In this document: positions 6,757 through 10,272 of the stretch, piece after piece
How positions within the stretch are numbered: the stretch's first letter is position 1
How the letters are laid out: every line of letters begins with the position of its first letter
NCBI GenBank assembly: GCA_900764225.1
Contig: CAAFNG010000015.1
Coordinates: 1 to 10,272, forward strand
Length of the DNA: 10,272 bases
From: Lachnospiraceae bacterium
Lineage (GTDB): Bacteria > Bacillota > Clostridia > Lachnospirales > Lachnospiraceae
Reading direction: 5' to 3'
The notes under the pieces: generated by a model
Databases searched by the model: none
What the model was told of the DNA's origin: nothing
What the model saw: the letters and a program-made list of their open reading frames with translations, nothing else
Made by a program: the position numbers and the translations under genes

Positions 6757-7665
6757 CTACATTGCATCGATATCTACATCTTCTGGCTCTTCCTCTACTA
6801 CCTCGAACGGATCTTGCGCTTCCAATTCCGGAACTGAATCCGGCTTGTTATCGCCGTAGGTTCCATTTCCTTCTTCGTCATACGTCTTCTGATCGTCCTG
6901 GATGGCTCTCTGCATATCCACCGATAAAATTCCCCACTTGCTAAGAAGCAGCTTAATGACTGTTTTCAGTGCCATTGCCTCGAAATCTGTGGTCCACTTA
7001 CTTGACTTCTTGCCTTTGTTCAAATCATATCTGTACGCCTGGGAATACTTTCTTGCATGATTATCCACTGCTTTCTTCGACATATACAGCTCCTGGCTGT
7101 AACCAGTCTTTAATCTAAACCAAGCATAATATCCGGCCACATTTGCTTCATCTCCAGCATCTCTCTGCTTGCAATTACTGAAATCTTCCACAAACTTAAT
7201 CTCGCCTGTTATTGGGTTATATGATTCCAGCTCGTCCTTGTATACAACCGCATAATTCATTCGCTCGTAGTATCCCGACCGGATTGCCAGCTGAATGAAC
7301 CCTTTGTACATCATCTGGAACTGAGCTTTCGGAACCTTCTCCCAGTCTTTCTTCTTGGGGTTCCAAACGCTCTCGTTATATGGAACGATTGCCGCAAATC
7401 CAAGGTTACTGTCTATCGGAAGGTCATATGTTGCCGCTACAAACGCAGCTCCGATAATTGAATTTGCAGGGCATTTCTTCAACTGTGCACTTCCTGATAC
7501 TGTATTGGTGATCGAGGCCATAAACTGAGGAGCTTTCTGTCCTAATACTTCTCCGAATTTTTCTTTGATTTTGTCCTGGGAAAGCAATTCCTTTACCTGT
7601 TTTACTACCGGAACAGCTGGTGCCGCTTGTGGTGCTGCCGGCCGCATTCCTGTCTGATCTTCCAT
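6757..7665 (-). CDS. recT: RecT single-strand annealing recombinase
   Basis: A 302-residue RecT-family protein, which coats single-stranded DNA and anneals or invades with it after exonuclease resection. Diagnostic stretches are KCPANSIIGAAFVAATYDLP (residues 64-83), FQMMYKGFIQLAIRSGYY (116-133), AWFRLKTGY (181-189), SKKAVDNHARKYS (196-208) and FEAMALKTVIKLLLSKWG (228-245). The N-terminus is Ala/Pro rich and the last 30 residues are acidic (VVEEEPEDVDIDAM). The start at 7665 is set by AAGGAGG eight bases upstream. The frame is open to 7707, but that codon is TTG and overlaps the zinc-protein gene. With the nuclease gene downstream it forms a RecE/RecT-like pair. Confidence 0.95.
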   Translation of the reverse strand: MEDQTGMRPAAPQAAPAVPVVKQVKELLSQDKIKEKFGEVLGQKAPQFMASITNTVSGSAQLKKCPANSIIGAAFVAATYDLPIDSNLGFAAIVPYNESVWNPKKKDWEKVPKAQFQMMYKGFIQLAIRSGYYERMNYAVVYKDELESYNPITGEIKFVEDFSNCKQRDAGDEANVAGYYAWFRLKTGYSQELYMSKKAVDNHARKYSQAYRYDLNKGKKSSKWTTDFEAMALKTVIKLLLSKWGILSVDMQRAIQDDQKTYDEEGNGTYGDNKPDSVPELEAQDPFEVVEEEPEDVDIDAM

Positions 7666-7666
7666 T

Positions 7667-7897
7667 CTATTCTTCCTCCTTCTCTGCTGTTTTGAATGAT
7701 TCTCCAATCAACTCGCAAAATTCTGTTGCGCTCATGCCTTCTATGCAATCTTTGCAAACTGGGCCTTCTGGAGTATCCATATACTTGTCACCTTCATAAA
7801 TTGGCTCCTCGCACCATTCGCAGGTATATACAGATTTCGGCTCTTCAGCGTTCGGGCATCTGCTGTCACATGGATTTTTTCTACATACTGCACACAT
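7667..7897 (-). CDS. Small protein with two four-cysteine zinc-binding sets
   Basis: A 76-residue protein with nine cysteines. Cys2, Cys5, Cys10 and Cys14 (CAVCRKNPCDSRC) form one possible metal site. Cys26-x2-Cys29 and Cys48-x2-Cys51 (TCEWCEEPIYEGDKY ... VCKDC) form a second, zinc-ribbon or LIM-like site. The rest is acidic and helical, ending EKEEE. Structural zinc and a protein- or nucleic-acid-binding role are inferred; the exact role is unknown. The start has AGAGGTG upstream and lies two bases after the preceding stop; the recT start follows one base after its own stop. Confidence 0.82.
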   Translation of the reverse strand: MCAVCRKNPCDSRCPNAEEPKSVYTCEWCEEPIYEGDKYMDTPEGPVCKDCIEGMSATEFCELIGESFKTAEKEEE

Positions 7898-7899
7898 AC

Positions 7900-8097
7900 C
7901 TATTCACCTCTTAATTCTTCCCACACGGCTTTTCCCCAGTTAAAAATAAAAATGGTGAACGGTAATACTAACCATTCACTCCCTATTGCGTCATAACCCC
8001 GCACTCGATATGCATAATCTACGGCCCACTTCATGAGAAGAATACCAACTACAATCGGTATCCAATTTTCCTTCAGTAACCGTCTAACCTTTCTCAT
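7900..8097 (-). CDS. Small two-helix membrane protein
   Basis: A 65-residue protein. After a basic start (MRKVRRLLKEN) there are two hydrophobic stretches, residues about 12-27 (WIPIVVGILLMKWAV) and about 42-56 (EWLVLPFTIFIFNWG), joined by a loop containing YRVRGYD. Both termini are probably cytoplasmic by the positive-inside rule, given the basic N-terminus. The role is unknown; small membrane proteins in early operons may act in exclusion or host modification, which is speculation. The start has AGGAGG at six to seven bases. Confidence 0.75.
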   Translation of the reverse strand: MRKVRRLLKENWIPIVVGILLMKWAVDYAYRVRGYDAIGSEWLVLPFTIFIFNWGKAVWEELRGE

Positions 8098-8106
8098 CGT
8101 ATCCTC

Positions 8107-8607
8107 CTATTTGCCTTTCAAAGCTTTATCGCTCATTATTTTAAATTCACTTATTACCTCTGCGATGCCGTCAAGATATTCTGAAATCTTTCTCACCGCA
8201 TCCACCTCATCATCCCTTATCTTTCCGTCCTGGGATATTTCAAGCAGCTGATTTTTCATATTCTCCAGCTCATCTTCTCTCAAAGCTTTTAATAATCTCA
8301 CGGTCACACTGCATATATTTTTCTCTTCCGTTGCAAGTGGAAGGAATCCGCAAATCGGACATTCATTCTTGCAATAATTGCTCAGGAGCCAAGGTGCATT
8401 GTACAGATCCGCCATTATCAAAACCTTGTCGGCTGGCACTCTTTTAACATTCCCCAGCTCATAGTCTGCCAGTGTATATGCCGCAATTCCTATAAGCTCC
8501 GATGCTCTTTCTCTGCTTTCCAGCCTCGCATCCCATTCTGCCGCCTGTTTTCTGGCTCTAAAATACGGATTCTGGTTTTCTTTTATAGGGTTCCGTCCCA
8601 TTCTCAT
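8107..8607 (-). CDS. XRE-type HTH regulator with C-terminal Cys cluster
   Basis: A 166-residue protein of a type common in clostridial prophages. NPYFRARKQAAEWDARLESRE leads into an HTH (residues about 30-75; RASELIGIAAYTLADYELG is the helix-turn-helix core, and VPADKVLIMADLYNAP follows). Then come Cys79, Cys83 and Cys86 in YCKNECPICG, with Cys99 further on, possibly a metal site. Residues 100-166 are a long helical, coiled-coil-like region. It is probably a DNA-binding early regulator acting after the Cro-like protein. The start is uncertain by two codons: ATG at 8607 or 8601, with a weak GTAAGG ribosome site that fits the second better. Confidence 0.83.
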   Translation of the reverse strand: MRMGRNPIKENQNPYFRARKQAAEWDARLESRERASELIGIAAYTLADYELGNVKRVPADKVLIMADLYNAPWLLSNYCKNECPICGFLPLATEEKNICSVTVRLLKALREDELENMKNQLLEISQDGKIRDDEVDAVRKISEYLDGIAEVISEFKIMSDKALKGK

Positions 8608-8629
8608 TTACCTTACTTTCACTTATAAT

Positions 8630-9058
8630 TTAATCAGTACCTACAGGAACGGCCGGTACTTCCACTTTTAACTGTTCATTGATCTTCTCGATCACTGGCC
8701 AATCAAGTGCATGGCCGTTCAGCACCAATGATACCTTGTCTCGATTGAATCCGATGGACTTGCTCAGCTCGCTGATATTCATTTTCTTCACATACAGTTT
8801 CGCTCGCACTGCTCCACACCATTCATCAGACGGAAGCTGCGGCTTTTCCGGAAGCACATTCACTTCCAGAACTTCGTTAATTTTCTTTGCGATATCCAGG
8901 TAATTATCCTTTACGATCCGGCCGCTGATAAGGGCTGTTATCGTTGTATAGCTGTAGCCGATTTCATCAGCTACACTCTGAAGGTTCATTTCCTTCCTCG
9001 CAAGCGCAACTCTTATTTCCTTGCACCATTCAGAAATGGGGACAGTAGTATTGCTCAT
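8630..9058 (-). CDS. Cro-like regulator with two tandem HTH domains
   Basis: A 142-residue protein, first gene of the leftward early operon and therefore in the place of Cro. It holds two related units: residues 8-68 (ISEWCKEIRVALARKEMNL ... EVLEVNV) and 77-135 (SDEWCGAVRAKLYVKKMNI ... EQLKVEV). Each has an EWC start, an MN-[LI] step before a helix-turn-helix (SVADEIGYSYTTITALISG and ELSKSIGFNRDKVSLVLNG), and a KIN-E-L-V ending, so the gene probably arose by internal duplication. It likely represses the repressor promoter or tunes its own. The start is 9058 (GGAG ten bases upstream) or 9064 (four bases); an open frame to 9148 crosses the promoter region and is not used. Confidence 0.85.
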   Translation of the reverse strand: MSNTTVPISEWCKEIRVALARKEMNLQSVADEIGYSYTTITALISGRIVKDNYLDIAKKINEVLEVNVLPEKPQLPSDEWCGAVRAKLYVKKMNISELSKSIGFNRDKVSLVLNGHALDWPVIEKINEQLKVEVPAVPVGTD

Positions 9059-9078
9059 TTGCATCGATCTCCTTTCTT

Positions 9079-9099
9079 GCATCTGCGATTCGCATTTGC
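9079..9099. promoter_or_regulatory. Candidate operator, imperfect 21-bp palindrome
   Basis: The stretch has dyad symmetry of the form GCAnnTGCGAtTCGCAnnTGC, with 16 of 21 positions symmetric around 9089. It overlaps the -35 box of the rightward promoter and sits just before the ribosome site of the double-HTH gene. Its right half contains TCGCATTTG, close to the TCGTATTTG half-sites near the leftward promoter. It is a likely binding site for the Cro-like protein or the repressor; which one is not known. Confidence 0.55.
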
Positions 9100-9124
9100 A
9101 TTTTTTTCGAGTGCGTGCTATAAT
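9096..9124 (+). promoter_or_regulatory. Rightward repressor promoter
   Basis: On the plus strand TTGCAT (9096-9101), a 17-base spacer and TATAAT (9119-9124) with an extended -10 (TGC) form a good sigma-A promoter. The start would be near 9131, giving the repressor gene at 9293 a leader of about 160 bases. It faces the leftward promoter rather than lying back to back with it. I found no better plus-strand promoter closer to the repressor gene. Confidence 0.75.
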
Positions 9125-9125
9125 A

Positions 9126-9134
9126 CAAATACGA
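9126..9134 (-). promoter_or_regulatory. Candidate operator half-site
   Basis: CAAATACGA on the plus strand (TCGTATTTG on the minus strand) lies immediately downstream of the rightward -10 box, covering its expected transcription start. It is identical, in inverted orientation, to the half-site at 9256-9264. A protein bound here could block the repressor promoter. Confidence 0.45.
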
Positions 9135-9157
9135 GTTATTACGAACACGCAATCACT

Positions 9158-9211
9158 ATGAAACAGATTTTAAATCATAGGCTCGCAACCACGAATAATA
9201 ATTTGTTTCAT
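9158..9211. repeat. 12-bp inverted repeat between the two promoters
   Basis: ATGAAACAGATT (9158-9169) and AATTTGTTTCAT (9200-9211) are inverted copies with one mismatch, separated by 30 bases. In the plus-strand RNA the mismatch is a G-U pair, so a complete 12-pair stem could form in the repressor leader. In the minus-strand RNA the arm lies at the predicted 5' end. The two arms are 42 bases apart, about four helical turns, so paired protein sites are also possible. A smaller overlapping repeat, CTATGA (9156-9161) with TCATAG (9175-9180), offers an alternative fold. Confidence 0.6.
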
Positions 9212-9217
9212 GGTTAT

Positions 9218-9246
9218 ATTATAGCACGAATCTGCGTATTTGTAAA
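9218..9246 (-). promoter_or_regulatory. Leftward early promoter
   Basis: On the minus strand the sequence has TTTACA (9241-9246), a 17-base spacer and TATAAT (9218-9223), with a TGC extended -10 just before it. This is nearly a consensus sigma-A promoter. Transcription would start near 9211 and read left through the double-HTH gene and the whole early operon, leaving a leader of about 150 bases. A CAAATACG-type half-site overlaps the -35 box, so repressor binding there would block it. Confidence 0.85.
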
Positions 9247-9264
9247 GATTTTACCTCGTATTTG
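9233..9264 (+). promoter_or_regulatory. Two direct operator-like repeats 22 bp apart
   Basis: TGCGTATTTG (9233-9242) and CTCGTATTTG (9255-9264) are direct repeats whose common GTATTTG cores start 22 bases apart, about two helical turns, so both face the same side of DNA. The first overlaps the -35 box of the leftward promoter; the second lies just upstream of it. They are candidate sites for repressor binding to shut off early transcription. Confidence 0.5.
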
Positions 9265-9292
9265 CGTATATTTTTACACTTGGAGGTGTCTA

Positions 9293-9682
9293 ATGGAAAT
9301 CATTGAACGCATATCCGATTTACTCGCAGAGCGTGATAAAACGGCCATAGAATTGTGCAAGGTTCTCGATATCCAAACATCTACTATGTCTACATGGAAA
9401 ACCAGGAAGAAAGATCCTCCGGCTCGCTATATGCCGGCCATTGCAAATTTTCTTTGCGTTTCGCTGGATTATCTCCTGACCGGTAAAGAACGTCCCGCTG
9501 TCATTGAACAGCCAGAGGTTCAAGAGCCGAAGCTTTCCGCAATGGACGAAGAACTTTTGGATTTATTCCACGAACTTCCCATGAGCAAGCAATATGAATT
9601 TATGGGAGAAATTAAGGGCTTCTTGCGTGCTGTCGAGGACTCAAAGAAATACGTTGACGAAGGGAAAAGATTATCCGGCTGA
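9293..9682 (+). CDS. CI-like XRE-family repressor
   Basis: A 129-residue transcriptional repressor on the strand opposite the early operon. Residues 3-62 form a classic HTH domain: IERISDLLAERDKTAIELCK, then the recognition region TSTMSTWKTRKKDPPARYMPAIANFLCVSLDYLLTG across 29-64 (read as two segments). After a linker (65-83), residues 84-114 are helical (MDEELLDLFHELP ... FMGEIKGFL), as in small phage repressors that dimerise through the C-terminus. It has no S24/LexA-type autoprotease domain. The start is set by GGAGGTG about five bases upstream; the frame is open as far as 9059 but lacks another ribosome site. It is probably followed in one transcript by the two genes downstream. Confidence 0.88.
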   Translation: MEIIERISDLLAERDKTAIELCKVLDIQTSTMSTWKTRKKDPPARYMPAIANFLCVSLDYLLTGKERPAVIEQPEVQEPKLSAMDEELLDLFHELPMSKQYEFMGEIKGFLRAVEDSKKYVDEGKRLSG

Positions 9683-9722
9683 GCTGGTATCGCAAAACTC
9701 GGTACTGACAGGAGGATGCTTT

Positions 9723-10016
9723 ATGCAACATAACACAACCAAGTATTTCGCACTTGCAAGAACAGAAGAGATGGCCGGGCATGACGCACCGGCCATTCTT
9801 TTTTACCTTGCTTCATTCTGCGCAAGTCTTAATTGCTGTGACACCCAAACTTTGTACAGGACAACCGCCAAAATCCAAAGGCTGCAGGCCCGTATCTCTT
9901 TACCTGATGAATCCCTAATTGCCATGGTTCACTCTTACGGTCCTCTCTCGGATGAAGCGTGTCAGCTCTCTCTGCTTCAATCTCTAAGTGGAGAGTTGCC
10001 GGCTGTCCTTACCTAA
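9723..10016 (+). CDS. Unrecognised 97-aa protein co-directional with the repressor
   Basis: The start is set by AGGAGG seven bases before the ATG, 40 bases after the repressor stop; an earlier in-frame ATG at 9594 lies inside the repressor gene. The protein looks all helical: FALARTEEMAGHDAPAILFY, then FCASLNCC, then RTTAKIQRLQARISL and a Leu-rich end (ACQLSLLQSLSGELP). Four cysteines (two adjacent) lie in the middle and one near the C-terminus region, without a clear metal motif. There is no HExxH, so it is not an ImmA-like anti-repressor protease. I do not recognise a family. The position after the repressor suggests expression in the lysogen. Confidence 0.72.
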   Translation: MQHNTTKYFALARTEEMAGHDAPAILFYLASFCASLNCCDTQTLYRTTAKIQRLQARISLPDESLIAMVHSYGPLSDEACQLSLLQSLSGELPAVLT

Positions 10017-10029
10017 CGAGGAGAAAACA

Positions 10030-10233
10030 ATGGAACTACTAAACGGAAATGAGAAATTTACTCTCGATGGAAATGATACTGGAATATCTGTCTCTGAATT
10101 TTGGAGCTGGGCTTATTCTGATCTGCTCAACAATACGCTTCGAGGGGTGCTGGCAGAATTTCTCGTAAAAAAGTCATTCTCATTTTTACCCCCCCCCCCG
10201 GGAAAATTTTTGGGGAAGCTGGGGCCCCTTTAA
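10030..10233 (+). CDS. N-terminus of a conserved-looking hypothetical, 3' part unreliable
   Basis: The ATG at 10030 has GAGGAG seven bases upstream and follows the previous stop by 13 bases. The first ~45 residues look genuine: MELLNGNEKFTLDG, then SVSEFWSWAYSDLLNNTLRG, then VLAEFLV. From memory, proteins with FWxWAxSDLLxNxxRGVLAEFxVA continue with a region containing an IEVKS-type motif of PD-(D/E)XK proteins and are uncharacterised. That region is missing here. After about residue 46 the frame runs into homopolymer-rich sequence (SFLPPPPGKF) and stops at 10233, which I take as a sequence artefact and not a true end. Family link is tentative. Confidence 0.55.
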   Translation: MELLNGNEKFTLDGNDTGISVSEFWSWAYSDLLNNTLRGVLAEFLVKKSFSFLPPPPGKFLGKLGPL

Positions 10234-10272
10234 TCTTGCCAACGCTTCCCGGGGGGGGGGAGTGGGGAAAAA
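10166..10272. other. Probable low-quality contig end
   Basis: This stretch holds an A run, an 11-base C run (10189-10199), GGGG and TTTTT blocks, GGGGCCCC (10221-10228), a 10-base G run (10251-10260) and a terminal A run. No other part of the window has such composition. GGGGAAGC (10212-10219) and GCTTCCC (10244-10250) can also pair. The gene frame loses sense at its left edge. The pattern fits base-calling failure or misassembly at a contig end. Confidence 0.75.

Larger units (their letters stand above)
9114..9228. repeat. Perfect 12-bp inverted copies carrying both -10 boxes
   Basis: CGTGCTATAATA occurs at 9114-9125 on the plus strand and again, inverted, at 9217-9228. Each copy contains the extended -10 of one of the two opposed promoters. 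The symmetry centres near 9171, close to the centre of the 9158-9211 repeat, so the whole switch has rough two-fold symmetry. Confidence 0.7.

Noticed and set aside
7666..7707. Fourteen-codon N-terminal extension of RecT
   Set aside because: It starts with TTG inside the zinc-protein gene and includes the AAGGAGG that serves the ATG at 7665.
9079..9107. Rho-independent terminator on the plus strand (palindrome followed by a T run)
   Set aside because: The palindrome leaves almost no loop and only a very short stem, and it overlaps the -35 box. An operator explains it better.
9065..9148. N-terminal extension of the double-HTH protein to 9148
   Set aside because: The extra residues are basic with no domain sense, cover the operator and opposed promoter, and have no ribosome site at 9148.
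9059..9292. N-terminal extension of the repressor, with an in-frame ATG at 9158
   Set aside because: The frame is open across the promoter region, but the ATG at 9158 has no ribosome site and the HTH domain begins properly at 9293.

Overview
The window reads as the early (lysis-lysogeny switch, recombination and replication) region of a temperate phage or prophage of a Gram-positive, low-to-middling GC host. Strong AGGAGG-type ribosome sites, the replisome-organizer, G39P-like, RecT and DUF1351 gene set, and the small zinc-binding proteins all point to Clostridia, most likely a gut Lachnospiraceae. That host assignment is inference from gene style. No rRNA, tRNA, CRISPR array, transposase or integrase was seen.

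Layout. From 9058 down to 1, twenty genes lie head to tail on the minus strand, with gaps of 22 bases or less and several ATGA or TAATG overlaps, so they look like one long early operon. Read in the direction of transcription they are: a double-HTH Cro-like regulator (8630-9058), a second HTH regulator (8107-8607), a small membrane protein, a zinc-binding protein, RecT annealase (6757-7665), a RecB/Cas4-like PD-(D/E)XK nuclease (5947-6744), a phage replisome organizer (5166-5945), a G39P-like helicase loader/inhibitor (4513-5166), a 62-residue protein, a RusA resolvase (3839-4327), a DUF1351 coiled-coil protein (2745-3839), an acidic-tailed protein (2115-2741), and then eight small proteins, four of them unrecognised (659-1211 and 1510-2118) and three Cys-rich, ending in a DUF3850 protein cut by the left edge.

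The switch is the intergenic stretch 9059-9292. It holds two near-consensus promoters with extended -10 boxes that face each other. The rightward one (9096-9124) reads to a 129-residue CI-like repressor (9293-9682). The leftward one (9218-9246) reads into the early operon. The two transcripts would overlap by about 80 bases. Repeated CAAATACG-type half-sites and a larger inverted repeat lie in the same stretch and are candidate operators.

Right of the repressor, on the plus strand, are two probable lysogeny-linked cargo genes: an unrecognised 97-residue protein (9723-10016) and the N-terminus of another conserved-looking protein (from 10030). The last ~100 bases contain an 11-base C run, a 10-base G run and other homopolymers, and look like unreliable sequence at a contig end. 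The last gene is probably spoiled by this.

How it works together. In the lysogen the repressor would hold off the leftward promoter while its own operon, with the cargo genes, stays on. On induction the Cro-like double-HTH protein is made first. Then RecT plus the nuclease provide recombination, the organizer and loader bring the host helicase to the phage origin, and RusA resolves junctions. No phage SSB, helicase or polymerase gene is present in the window.
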